From the NCBI GenBank assembly GCA_013339765.2, contig CM023457.1, forward strand, positions 31,017,911-31,081,910: a stretch of 64,000 bases of DNA, in the 5' to 3' direction. How positions within the stretch are numbered: position 1 is the first letter of the stretch; every line of letters starts with the position of its first letter. The DNA is from Haemaphysalis longicornis. Taxonomy: Eukaryota > Arthropoda > Arachnida > Ixodida > Ixodidae. Below, piece after piece: positions 35,301 through 45,919 of the stretch. The notes beneath the pieces were generated by a model. It made no database searches and was not told the DNA's origin. It worked only from the letters and a program-made list of their open reading frames with translations. The position numbers and the translations under genes are program-made.

Positions 35301-38284
35301 GTAAGTGCAAGCTTACAACAACGCTTTCATCCCTTTTATTATTGAACATGATCTACGGTTGGTGTCAGGCAGAACTGTGTCCCTAAATTAAACACCGGAC
35401 TGCACCGTCCATTCACTGACAAAAGGAAATATTGTTCGTGACGGCAGATCGACAAAAGATGGGTCATGGTTCCAAAGACCCCCAAGGACAAAAAGAACTC
35501 GGGGATGGTGCATGCGTGGAGGATTCACTTCCCGGACATTGAGAAGAAGCTGATAAAGGACTTTGGCTGCGTGAAGCCCATCACTCGGCTCGTGAAGGTA
35601 CGTGTTGTACTTGGCCGGCCAAAGCGCCTTACTAATGTCTTTTATTTTCATTTGGGGGGTATTGTTTCTGCTTTCCTTGATAAACATTTGAAACAGTGCA
35701 GCAAGAGCTTTGCTTCCAGTAACTCTGCACGGAAGTATGTTGCCTAGCAACACTTGCTGACGGTTTCAAATTTTTTAAAATAAGCTGAAAATGTTTTTTA
35801 TTTTATTATTTTTTGTCAGGAAATATAAATTGAAAAATTCAGAAACCTCGGTGTGCGTACCCTGCTGTGCAGAAGCTTACCCGTCTAAACAGATACTGGG
35901 TTGCCTGAAATTTTCCTATTAGAAATGAGAAAGGGAGCAAAATGGATGGATGGAATAAACTTTATTCAGGACGAGCTTTAGTTGCTGATGTTAGGGGCAC
36001 CTGCTGTGTGGGGGTCTTCTTTAGCCTTCTTTAAAGAGCAAAATCAAAATTTAAAATCATGGAGTTCCACAAGAGTAATGCAGGTGCAGTTTAGGCCAGT
36101 AGTGCAAGATATCACATTTTTCTGCTTTGCACATAGAGTTAATGCTTCGCATGGTTCAAATGACATGATTGGCTCGTTGGCGTGTTAGTATTTCAAATTA
36201 AGGCTTTGCAGCGTTATTTACATGCGCGGCCTCGTCACAAATTTGAAGCGTGATTCAATGAGAGATGCGACATAACTTAATTAAACTCCATCTTCATTAA
36301 AGGTACATTCAAAGCTGAGTAAGTTCTTGCCTTGCCCGCCGCGGTGGATCAGTGGTTTTGTGCTGTTGAGCCCATTAAGGTTGCGGGTTCGATTCCCGCC
36401 TGCAGCGGCCGCTTTTCTGATGGAGGCGAAAAGCAAAAACGCCCCTTTGTTTGAGATTTCGGCGCATATTAAAGATCGCCAGGTGGTCAAAATTAATCTG
36501 GAGCTCTTGTGAATCACTACGGCACGCCTCATCGTCTGTGTAGCGTTAAGCCTCATAATCGATCATAATCAATCAAGTTCCTGCCTTAACTGAATGACCA
36601 CACCTTCTGTAGCCCTCGTGGCTTTTGTATGACAACAAGTGGGGCTTTTCTTATTTTATGAATCCTTAATCTAAGCATTAAAACTGTGCATTTGCCCCCT
36701 TAGCCAGAGCGTGGCACTGATGTGAAGGCGTGCGGCTATGCACTAGTCTGGCGCACTTTTCAGCGCCCTGGAATCTGACAGTGGCTGGCCTCCGGAAGCT
36801 AGCAGCCGGCACAATTCATCCCCGACGTTTCTCGGGCCTTGTCTGCAGGCCCTGAGGGATGCCTACGAGTGGCCACTGTCCTCTTACGCCATCAAGACGG
36901 TCGTGGTGCGACACCGACTGAGCAAGCCCAACAAGTCGGACTGGGAGAACGAGCACCAGTGGACTCTGCTGCTGGAGGTGGGCTGCCATTGCGAGGAGCC
37001 GGTCGGGGAATGCAATTTCCGGATATTTGTATTCTTATTTTATAAACTAGGAAAACACAAGTGCACACTGATTGAAGTTATAACATTGATAAAAGGAGTA
37101 TTTGAAATGTAATTTTACCTTTTCTCTCCAGCACGATCACAAAACAAGTACAGTAAACTCTCCTTACAGGAGGCACTCAAGGGGCACGGGAAACATGCTC
37201 TTGCAACCAGGATCTCTTGCAACAGGGTTCTCATAACTAAAAACTCAAAAAGTACCTGAGAAGTTGCGTTAGATGTCAAAGTGGATTTAAACACATCGAC
37301 AAGAAGATTGCTGGGGATGGCTTAAAGAAGTCATTCATTGTAGTTTGTTTTTAGTGGCTACAGATTGCATTATCTTCCTCCCAAACTTGTGCAGTTATAG
37401 CATTCACTTTGCAAGCCTTTCTGTTGCTCACAGTGCCTGTGAAGTGCCTTTAATGTTCCTAAAGACTCTATTGGTGGCATTTTCTGCCTTGCAATGCTCT
37501 TGTCGTCTTGCTCCTCTGGTTCATCCTGTAGGGTACATGCACCATTTACATCTGCAAGGCTCATATTATCTGTAAACCCTTCGGAGAACATGAGGTCCAT
37601 ATCTGCAGAGAGAAACTCCTCAAAAGATTCTGGAACCGGTGTGGTTTCTTCTATGCAGGCTAAAAGGCAGTTTTCCAGGAAGTCTTTCCATATAAGGCCC
37701 CTCTTTGTGGACAACTGAGAGAGCCACGATAGTGGAAGTGGAAGAGCCACGATAAAAGTCTTCCCCTCTTTTATCGTGGCTCTTCTAAATAGTGAATTAA
37801 AAAAAAAATTTTAAATGTTAAAAAATTGCCCTTATTAATTGAGCGTCTCTTTTAACCGTCGCTCTTGTTTGCGATGTTACTAACATGGCAAGCATAAGAA
37901 CATCGACCAAATCATTTTCAAATGTCTCTTAGAATGGAGTGTCTCTTTAGTGAGATTTTACTTAAGATGTCCAGCACGGGTAGGCAAACCATCCAGTGTC
38001 TTCATTTTTTTTCTGTAATGTCGGTGGATCCTTCGAGAATGAAGCCAGTTGATTGATGTGTTTCACGTATCAAGATGCGAGAAATAATGTCAAAACTTCA
38101 ATGTACATGTGTGATCTTCTTCACATGCAATAAGCCCGTGTTCTTCCACGCTGTCTTGCAGGTTTTAGAGAGGCTGCACGAAGAGCTGCTTAGTAACAAG
38201 GGCATCTCCTATCTCTTCGATGAGAAGATGAACCTTGTTCACGACCTAAAGCCGTCACAAGAGAGAACGTCGCGGGATGCCTGA
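26217..38284 (+). CDS. cGAS-like receptor (cGLR), gene B, 7 coding exons, 352 aa with apparent late frameshift
   Basis: Exons: 26217-26386, 26877-26982, 30547-30768, 32422-32580, 35448-35597, 36849-36977, 38162-38284. The product is a Mab-21/cGAS-type nucleotidyltransferase, a predicted nucleic-acid sensor making a cyclic dinucleotide. Motifs: G62-S63 (GSSFEGLRI), E75 and D77 (DEFDVN), D191 (IDIDLVP). The C-terminal lobe runs through exons 5-7 to ISYLFDEKMNLV. Against gene A, exons 2, 3, 4 and 6 are the same length, exon 1 is 1 codon longer and exon 5 is 5 codons longer. Exon 3 uses a GC donor. In exon 7 the frame stops at TGA 38282, but from about 38256 the +1 frame reads TRENVAGCLKKQVLNKL, matching gene A's STRRSIAGF region. 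This implies loss of one base near 38255. It is either a real truncation of the last helices or a consensus error. The catalytic core is intact. Confidence 0.83.
26877..26982 (+). CDS. Gene B exon 2 (GS loop and E-x-D catalytic pair)
   Basis: The acceptor is ATCTGCAG; the donor is AAG/gtgggc. It reads ITYTGSSFEGLRIREADEF, then DVNLIISLP. The G62 to E75 spacing is 13 residues, as in cGAS. Confidence 0.92.
26990..29785. other. Gene B intron 2, unassigned
   Basis: No recognisable element protein. A GTCTGT-type low-complexity tract at 28515-28545 lies inside a segment that looks like an interspersed repeat. A segment at 28960-29160 is GC-rich. Nothing else can be supported. Confidence 0.35.
29786..30494 (+). 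repeat. 27-bp minisatellite, about 26 diverged units
   Basis: The consensus is roughly GGTCAGTAAACTAGAACTGA plus AGCTGAT. The unit is 27 bp, a multiple of 3, and in one frame reads the nine-residue motif SKLELKLMD. The array ends about 50 bp before gene B exon 3. From 30433 the frame is open straight into exon 3. Many units contain stops, so most of the array cannot be coding. It is not a CRISPR array: units are contiguous, without spacers. Confidence 0.9.
30547..30768 (+). CDS. Gene B exon 3 (GC donor)
   Basis: The acceptor is GACTTGCAG before CTGGCTGCC. The exon ends TTCAAG followed by gcgagt, a GC donor whose other positions fit the consensus. Taking it gives 222 nt and 74 codons, exactly gene A's exon 3. 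It encodes residues 93-166, including FRTWFQSVVDQALQSYK, which aligns with gene A's FRQWFQSVVDRAVESYK. Confidence 0.85.
30769..32421. other. Gene B intron 3, unassigned
   Basis: A short open frame at 30909-31187 has no recognisable domain. No element ends were recognised. Confidence 0.35.
32422..32580 (+). CDS. Gene B exon 4 (third catalytic aspartate)
   Basis: The acceptor is TTGTGTAG; the donor is GAG/gtgtgt. It reads SGPAKTLYVFLDNGKR then IDIDLVPVLEF with D191, then KWIKKYCEE. 53 codons as in gene A. Confidence 0.9.
33130..34070. repeat. Interspersed repeat-like segment in gene B intron 4
   Basis: A GGGGCAAAGCCCCATAGGGG start and a TCGTGTCGTCGTCGTAGC run resemble a repeat style common in tick DNA. 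Inside are direct repeats: GGACACTC[AG]TTTTCCAATGC at about 33229 and 33358, and GCCAAGAATACACTTA-like blocks at about 33475 and 33942. The family is not identified. Confidence 0.4.
34795..35235 (-). mobile_element. 3' fragment of a non-LTR retrotransposon
   Basis: The minus strand reads MQRQDNRWSLRVTEW and then KVRWADEIKEFAGINW, the C-terminal end of a reverse-transcriptase protein. It is the same family as 19512-19835. 5'-truncated, in gene B intron 4. Confidence 0.65.
35448..35597 (+). CDS. Gene B exon 5
   Basis: The acceptor is GACGGCAG; the donor is AAG/gtacgt. It reads DKRWVMVPKTPKDKK, AWRIHFPDIEKKLIKDFG and KPITRLVK (residues 220-269). Confidence 0.9.
35598..36333. other. Gene B intron 5, unassigned
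   Basis: GGATGGATGGAATAAACTTTATT at 35942-35964 looks like the reverse-orientation 3' end of a non-LTR element (polyadenylation signal plus short tandem tail), but no coding part is recognisable beside it. Confidence 0.35.
36334..36575 (+). mobile_element. tRNA-derived SINE, Ruka-like, near full length
   Basis: Head CCGCGGTGGATCAGTGG (A-box region), then GGGTTCGATTCCCGC (B box), then the shared body (CGCTTTTCTGATGGAGGCG, TTAAAGATCGCC, CACGGCACGCCTCATCG-like) and a TAATCAATCAA tail. It lies in gene B intron 5. It is a SINE and not a tRNA gene because no cloverleaf 3' half follows the B box. Confidence 0.8.
36849..36977 (+). CDS. Gene B exon 6
   Basis: The acceptor is GTCTGCAG; the donor is GAG/gtgggc. 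It reads ALRDAYEWPLSSYAIKTV and HQWTLLLE, matching gene A codon for codon in length (43). Confidence 0.92.
37151..37972 (-). mobile_element. Degenerate Tigger-like element with transposase C-terminal remnant
   Basis: Left end CAGTAAACTCTCCTTACAGG after TA; right end reverse-complements to AGTAAAATCTCACTAAAGAG. The minus-strand frame at 37750-37370 reads LIWKDFLENCLLACIEE followed by an acidic stretch (DEPEEQDDKS), like the C-terminus of a Tigger transposase. A perfect 18-bp hairpin (37741-37758 with 37768-37785) lies within. It occupies gene B intron 6. Confidence 0.6.
38162..38284 (+). CDS. Gene B exon 7 (premature stop relative to gene A)
   Basis: The acceptor is CTTGCAG before GTTTTAGAG. 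It reads VLERLHEELLSNKGISYLF then DEKMNLV and ends in TGA at 38282. Gene A-like sequence continues in the +1 frame to about 38340, with that frame's stop at 38395-38397. This shows a one-base loss near 38255. Confidence 0.8.
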   Translation, partial: VLERLHEELLSNKGISYLFDEKMNLVHDLKPSQERTSRDA

Positions 38285-38733
38285 AGAAACAAGTCTTGAA
38301 CAAGTTGTCCCAGAGTCCAGAAAACACACTAGAGGTCTTTAAAATACAGGATAGTGCACTTATAGCGAACCCAGTTTTAACGAAATCCCGGCTATAACAA
38401 ACAAGTCTTCATTTTCCGTTAGCATTTGTATGGGGACCGGGCAGCTGGACGGGTGGCGCCACCTCTCAGCGTTCCTCTCATTACTGGAATGGGCCGGCGC
38501 GTTGGAGTGCACAGCATTACGTTGTTTTTGTTGTTTGCCATCGGCACTTTATGTGGATATGACTGGTGAAGCAACGTCTGTACAGATGTGTTGTGGTGGT
38601 GGCTGTACTAACAGCTACAAAAACCCCTAGGAAACTTCTAAGATTGGTTATGCAAGTCTCATCGGTATGGGCAGTTCTGCCTTTTGCGGCCCTGCATGCC
38701 TGGCTCCACCCGCCCTGAGTACGAATATTAGTA

Positions 38734-39280
38734 CAGTAAAAGCTCGTTAATTCGAACTCGAAGGGGGCCATAAATCTGTTTGAATTAAGTGGAGTTTTAA
38801 TTACTGGGAGGGTGCTAGAATGCATGGACGTCGCGCCACACTGCGTGGACAGAACACAAAAAGCCATCTCTGGGCTCGTTATCGCAAATTAGGCACTAGT
38901 ACATGTTTGTGGCAGATGATTCGTAAATGATATTCATGAAGCTCGAACAGTGAAAGAAATAATTTATTGGTCCGCTGCGGAAGCGAGAAAAGCTGTCGCC
39001 GCAGCGTAGTGCATGCGCTACGCTATTGTTTTTTTGTTGCTATTGTTTTGCACCTCTAGTTAATTTGGTTTGGTTTGGATTTTCCTCACGGCGTAATTCT
39101 CTGGGCTGACTTCTTTTTCAAGGAGTGATGGAAACCAGGGGATACCAGTTCGAATTAACCGTTCCGATACCGACGTGTTTGAATCATCGGGAGTTTTGAC
39201 CCATTTAAATATACAGGGCCGTGCCGGGACCATGGCTGTCAGTTCTAATTAACCGAGTTTGAATTAAGGAGCTTTTACTG
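38734..39280. mobile_element. Tigger-like miniature element
   Basis: TA-flanked, with ends CAGTAAAAGCTCGTTAATTC and, reverse-complemented, CAGTAAAAGCTCCTTAATTC. A CGAATTAAC motif recurs internally. No protein frame. Confidence 0.8.
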
Positions 39281-39282
39281 TA

Positions 39283-41498
39283 CTAGCATTCACTTTCACC
39301 GGTTGAATTACAACGGTTTCCTTGCCAGCCTCAACGGCGGGAGAGGCACTACGTACGAGTTTCGTGCACAATTGTTGTGGCAGTTTACAAAAAAAACATA
39401 ACCCAAAGAAACGAATATCACCTAATTTGGATACTGATAACGAAGTATGGCAACCACCGTCCGTCACAGGAAACTAAAAACACATAAAAATAAAGAAAAC
39501 GTCTTCACAATGAAAGTAACAGAACTGAAAAGTTATACCTAATCGTGCGCCTTCATTCGTTTGTCCAGAAACAAAAAACAAAAAGGAACTGGGAATGAAC
39601 TGACAAAATTACAAGTCATTAACTCTACAAAGAAGAAAATTAGAAGACTCCATGTTGGGTTGACGCGTTTAATGTCGCCAAGAAAGCTCAGGGTCCATGA
39701 AATGGAGAAGCGGCGCAAGAATTTTTACACATCGACAATCCTCAAAATAGCTGCCGCTTCTTTTTAATTCTTAGCGCTTCGCTTGAACCCGCAACTTGTG
39801 GCAGTGGTTTCAAAGCAGCGCATGTGGCGCAGTTTCTCTCTTATCAAGTGTAGGCGCCAGAAGCATATGGTAAAACAATACCGCAGCATTCGGATGTGGA
39901 AATAAAGGCAGCTTTTTGACACCCTCCTGTCTTGTTCCTCGTTTAGCCATGCAGTAAGTTGCTTTAACGGCAGAGCAGTTGAAGCTTGAGCTTGGTCCGG
40001 TGATGTTTGCAAAAAAAATACCAAAAAAACACCGCACGCATGGGAGCGTGCGCCTCGTGAAGAGCGCCCGGGGTTGTCCAGCTCGGCCTTCAAGAACACT
40101 CTGCTAAGTGTTTGTGGCGTGAAATCACGCTAGTGCAAGCTGCGCTAATTTTTTCTTTTTTTTTTGTAAGACCACGAACCAGCCAGCCAGCAACCAAGTC
40201 TTGTTTAGGGCATAAAGCTTTGCTTTTCCACGTGAAGCAAGATCATTTTACTAGTCGTGCGGTATTTATTCTGTGAACGCATCGTAAGGAATGAATTTAC
40301 GTAGCATTGTCGCTTGAGCCCTGCTTTTTTTGTGTGTGTGTGCGTGGTAAATCTTAAAAGCACCCACCAACTTTGCCTTTCACTCGTGCACGACGCCGTT
40401 TCTTCAACTACGAACGCTAGTGCTGCAGCGTGCTTCGATCGGCCGTCCACGGCAGTTTTGCCTGACCATTTAGCCGCAAAGTTCATCGATGCGCCAAAGT
40501 GCACAAAGAGAACAATACGGCATAAACAATTTGCTTTGTGTATTACAACGATTACACGAGGGAATGAACTTTCACGTCCAGCTCGATATTTTAGCTTGGC
40601 GCGTTGAGCGTCGTCTGTGGTTTGCACTTGCTAAATACGTGTAGTGAATCATACGTGTGGCACGCCTCGTAAAGGTTGTAACCACTCGATTCTCCCAACC
40701 GAAAAAGTCCTCACAGTTATTTAGGCTTTGCAAGCCGCACCGCGGCAGAACGGCGGAAAGCCATGAACAAGTTCGCCGTGCTGACTGTCACCGACATTCC
40801 AGTGACAAGTCATTGGCGGCGCTGTTCACTGAAGCGACGGTGGTGCCATACAACGGCCACCCTCTCCCTATACTTGCAATGCAATTTCAGTCCATTTTTA
40901 TTTTAAACAAAAAGGGCCAACATGATATAACAAGTAAAATTCGCCCAAAATGGGCCAATTTTGCGCAAAATGGCTGTTAAAAGTTGAACGGAGCCAAAAT
41001 GAACAAAGTAAAACAAAGCTGCTGACCCACAGCTTGCAAACTGCACCTCACACAAGCGGAGAAAAGCGTGTCAGTTGCATGTTTTGCGCTGTGGCTAAGT
41101 GGGATGCTTAACTGCAAGACACACTGCAAGCGTTGCTCCATGGGTCGCTCTGAGCAACGCTGCCAACCAATTAGCGTTGATTTCTGGGTCCAGTTCCGTA
41201 GTCACTGTTTGCTGCGCTCGCCGCTCTTACCGCGTTCGTGTGCCTCTCGTCTCTTTGTTGCCGTAGTGCTCCCCTGCTGGACAATTATGTGGAGCAGTGG
41301 CACATCAAATGCAAACAGGAAAGTTTTAATATCTTTAAATATGAAACTCGCCAATCTTGACGAAGTCTGGCATAATGTTGAGAAGTCCGAGATTGGTGCA
41401 TTAACCAGTGAGTGCCTGCTGCAAAGAAAATGTTTTCATTTCACTCAGGCCACTCCCCCTATCGGGGTACGTACAAAATATTCGAAATTAAAGGAATA
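39283..41498. other. Unassigned intergenic sequence
   Basis: No recognisable protein. Short open frames on both strands lack motifs. At 40140-40170 there is a homopolymer T tract. Confidence 0.35.
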
Positions 41499-42544
41499 CA
41501 GCTAAACCTGGATGTAACAAAGTTGACAAAAGTGCGCAATTTTTCGTTACATCCAGGTTTTCGTTAGATGCAGGTTTCGGGTTAAGGCTCGAGGAAATGA
41601 AGCAGAAACGAAGCCAAATGACAGAGAATTGTGAACTCGTCCTTCATTTTTTTTTATTTCACAGCGAAAAACTGCGAGAGTTGTGCCTGCTGCTTTGGCA
41701 CGAGCTTCGGCACTACGCGGCGCTCGACAGAAGCAAGGTCACTTTCTCCGTATTAACAAGCATCACTTAAGTTTCACTTCTGCCTTTCGACACTTTTTTG
41801 TGCCCTTACATGTTTCAACAACCACACTTACGCTGAAATGGTGCCGCACTTGATGCTCTTTACCACACTCAAGATTGTTGAGAAGGTGCGAGCTGGGATA
41901 CTATACCAGGCGGCAACACTCTTCTTCCTCGCCAGCGGAGGCGGCAATTAAAATTGTGCCCTTTTCTTGAAAAGACACAATTTTTTCAGTTTCTAGCAGC
42001 TGCACTCGATCATCACTGACAAACCGATACCACAGATGGAAGTGGAGACGCGTGACTACACGATGACAGGACGGCCTAGCACCTCAAAACTTAATTCTGC
42101 AACCGAAACCGAACACACTCGTGGAAACGCACAATAGTTTGCGGTGCGGGAGAAAAAAAAAAAAAAAAGAAAACGTGAAGGGAAGTTACTCTTGCTAGCT
42201 GGTGTGGTGTCGCGCTACACAAGCAAAACCAGAAGTGGCAGCTGCGTTTAGGCCAATTTCGTGTTTAGGCCATTCCAGACGTTTTCATTGCTGCTGGTTC
42301 CTTATGGTAGTTCTAGTATTCGCTAAATTAGTTCATTTCTCAGGTCAATTTTGAATAAAAGTGAAAAAACAAACAAACTGATCAGCTCGTTGACTTCGTT
42401 AAATCGAGGTTAACCGCCGCGACGTTTCGTTACAAAGAGGTCGCAAACACATGGGCTTCAGTGGAGGTGGCAATGGGGAATTGAAAAACTTCGTTAAATC
42501 CAGGAAATCGTAATGTAAAGGTCCGTTACATCTAGGTTTATCTG
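41499..42544. mobile_element. Tigger-like TA-flanked element
   Basis: Ends CAGCTAAACCTGGATGTAAC and, reverse-complemented, CAGATAAACCTAGATGTAAC, with TA at 41497-41498 and 42545-42546. The TGTAACAAAG/CTTCGTTA subterminal motif is typical of this style. No intact transposase was recognised. Confidence 0.75.
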
Positions 42545-42546
42545 TA

Positions 42547-44490
42547 AAAGAATTGTCCGTGTATGCAGCGCACCTGCTCCCGCCGGGGCGTGCCGGAAAG
42601 AGACCGGGTGCGAAACCTCCTTTCCTTTGATTGTTCTTTTTTTTTGCCACGGCCTTAGCTAGATAAAAACGGGGACGCTCTCGCGATAAAGGGGGGGGGG
42701 GAAGAGTCACAACAAATGGTGGTGTTGACGAGGTGGTGTGTCCTGGCAAGAGCTCACCACAAGACATGTACGACTGCAAGTTATTTAATATTGAAGCTGT
42801 TATATACCTTCATTTCTGCGCAAAAATGTCGTCTTTCTTTCTGGTCCTGGGCGCAAGACACCAAACACAGCGACAAGCTTTTTCATTTTTGGTGGCAACC
42901 GCTCTCCTGTTGGAAGTGGATGCCTGCAAAACATTGCTCTGCTTCTGCCCGACCTTTCACTGTATATGAAATTATGTCTGGAATGCTCGGACCACGCCGC
43001 TTAACTGGCTTAACCATTTTCATTAGCAGTGCATACAGGAATTCTGACTTTGGATTGATTAGGAGAGACGCCGGTGCAAACGACAACCAACTGCCCCAGT
43101 TAAAAAAAATTATGCATTCAGAATCTCTTGATAGCGATTCTGTACGCCACATAAAGAGAATTTATTATAAACCACATATCAGCACGCAGCGACTAATGGT
43201 AACCGCTGCCCTAGGAAGCGAAAAAAACCCAATCAGTTTCCAAGTACTCCGGGCAGTCAACACTTTGCACGACAAATGTCTATGGTGGTGAAACAAGCTA
43301 CTCCGAAATCAATCCATAAAAAGTTCACACGTGTTCACAGAAAGAGTTCAGAAACTCGTTGAAAGTCAATACGGCGCAATAGTGATGCTCAGGATGTTGT
43401 TCCTGGCCACTATGAAACGCGTGGACCAGCATAACAGGAAGGCTTCTTTGCCTAGAGCTGCCAACTCATTTTCCAAGTGACTCGTAAGGATTGACTGCAC
43501 ATGCCACAGCAGTGGAAACATCGCCTGTTGCGGTCGGGCGCGAAGACACGCGGCACCACGATTTCGCCACAATACAAAAGCCCCAGCACACGTAAGGAAG
43601 TTCACCAAACGTCATTTGAACCTGGGGTCATTCTAAGTGTAAGACCAAACAACCTCGCCATAAAGAGAATTTATCCTAATCAGTTTCCAAGTACTCAGGG
43701 CAGTCAACACCGTCAACACTTTGCACGACAAATGTCTATGGTGGTGAAACAAGCTACTCCGAAATCAATCCATAAAATGCAAAACGCGATGCCAGGCAGT
43801 ACCGCCAAATGCCCTTTTTAACCTTTCTGTAGTACGTTAAAAATTATAACAAAAGGTGGGTGTGTTTACGCAAGTGGTACAATATATTCTTAATAATGAG
43901 AACTGCATAATGTAAATTTGTTCTCATATGCAGGTATTTGTTCACCTTCCAAGTAGAAGTTTCATATAGTTGTTAGTTGAACGCTGAATATTTGATTACA
44001 GCTAGGAAGTCAAAAACTGGTCAATTTAGTGGCTGAATAAAAAGTATCGGGCCGAAGCTTGGCTTGACGTTTATTTGTGTATGTGTACTGTGTAAAAATA
44101 ATTATTTGTTGTGTCAAAAGCATGTTCCTCACAAAAAATATTTTTGAACAAACTTAATGGGTTTCTGAACCAACGTTTTGAGAACTAAAAACACTTTCCC
44201 AGCCCTGAACTCAGTGGCTAGAATATGCCACTGTACTCTATCGTAACGTCGCCGTGCTGTGCGGCGTGCCTAAAATTCTAGTAACTTGAGGCTATTTTGC
44301 CGGTGATGTGAAAGGAACGCAGCAGAGAGTTTCTATGAACGCTCCGTTCCGGTGCAAAGCGTCGCGGGGCTATGCACCACGCCGGTTTTGGGGGCAACAC
44401 CGGTGCGTGTTTCGAGGACGAAACCGGTGGGTGTCCGGCGGCCCAGGATTCCATCCTGGTACCTCCCTCTGACGATACCTACGATACGCG
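42547..44490. other. Unassigned sequence with an internal direct duplication
   Basis: About 95 bp is duplicated: 43229-43320 and 43676-43780 share CAGTTTCCAAGTACTC and a GACAAATGTCTATGGTGG block. The second copy has an extra CCGTCAACA. A 191-codon open frame at 42716-43291 has no recognisable domain. Confidence 0.4.
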
Positions 44491-44493
44491 TAC

Positions 44494-44519
44494 AGTGAAC
44501 TAGAATATTCTAGTTCACT
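44494..44519. repeat. Perfect 26-bp palindrome
   Basis: AGTGAACTAGAAT and its exact reverse complement meet with no spacer. The same AGTGAACT/AGTTCACT arms recur with a 3-nt spacer near 49081-49104. Confidence 0.9.
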
Positions 44520-45919
44520 CTAATACGAGTGTTTTACCACTTGATCAATCGCCGTCGGTAGCTCATTCGCTCTCCAACACTCGCACAACTTAAACCAAAC
44601 GAATGATTTAGTGCACAGCAAGAGTTGGATGCGTTGTAGGTGCATAGGGCAAAAAAAAAAAAATGCCCCTACCGAGATTTGAACCAACATCGCTTGGTGG
44701 AAAGGTAACGATCGCAGCGCCCCTAAACGGTTTGATTCCTTTTTTTTTTTTACTCGCATGTCGGGGCCCGTACAGCTCAATTTTTTTAACCCATTACGTC
44801 ATATTTGGCAAAAAAAATTGCTTTTTTGTTTTTTGATGTCTAATTAGCGCATGTGCACCGTCCACCATTCCTGAACGTCAGGGCAGTAACGTTGGTTTGA
44901 AGCGCCGCCAGAACATTCCAAGAGCGCTGATTGGACCAGCGCTCCAGAAGAGTTCTGGAAGCCGGCGGCATGTCTATTTAAACAAGCCCGCCAGAAAACT
45001 TATCTCCATTCACCATCGCCCGAGGTGTGTGTGGTTGCTCTTTCCCAACAATCGTCGTTGAAAACAATTGACACAGCTCTCAGGTAAATAATAACTGATT
45101 ACAAGTGACCGCGTGTGTTCATGAAACGTTACTGAAGAGCCTTGCTGGAAAGAAAAGCTTCCACGCGGGCCTGAAATATTCTGGTGGTTCCGGGATGATG
45201 CCTTCGAAAAGTTTGGCCGTAGCCCCGAAGGGGGATTGGCCATCGTAAATAATTTGAGCGTGCCAATTGAAGTTTTCTCTTTCTCTTATTATAGATATGT
45301 AGCTATTGAGAGTGTGGCATAGTGCGTGATGATTTCCTTTTTGCTCGGCATTGCGAACGCGGCCGGGTATGTTCTCCAAGTGCAGCCGATCGAGTGACTT
45401 CGTGCAGTACGGATAAGTGTAAATCCTGTGTCTAGCTGCACTACAATTTGTAGACTACCCACCCCACCTGTATAAATGTGCGTGCGTGTGTGGTACTCTT
45501 GCATGGTCCACACTTCGTGGACGGAGCAGTGGGAGTGTGGGCTGACCAGCTCGAGATAACCTCTGATCTTCCTGGCTGGAGCAGCAGCGGGCGCTCGCGG
45601 CTTTCTGAATTAAAAAAAGGGCTCCCATTTTATTTCAGTTTGTTTTTATCGGCTCAAATAAATGTTTCTCCACACGTACGGCTGTGGAGGCTGTGGAGAT
45701 ATGCGGGGCTTCTTCGGCCTGTCGGCTGCCTCGGCCTCTTTTTAATTAAGCTGATAAACTCCTCTGAACATTTGAGCCGTATAGTAATTGATTGGCCTAG
45801 CGAAAAAAAGGACGCAATTGATGATGATCATATTAAGAGGACAGGTTGGGCTATGGTCACCAATCTTTTGTTGGGACGCCACAAAAGACAAATTTTTCGG
45901 AAGCAGTAGTAAAAAACTT

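Noticed and set aside
37370..37750. 126-codon minus-strand frame as a host gene in gene B intron 6
   Set aside because: It lies within degenerate Tigger ends and has the acidic C-terminal style of that transposase.
42716..43291. 191-codon plus-strand open frame as a gene
   Set aside because: No recognisable domain, no plausible exon signals, and part of it is duplicated at 43676-43780.
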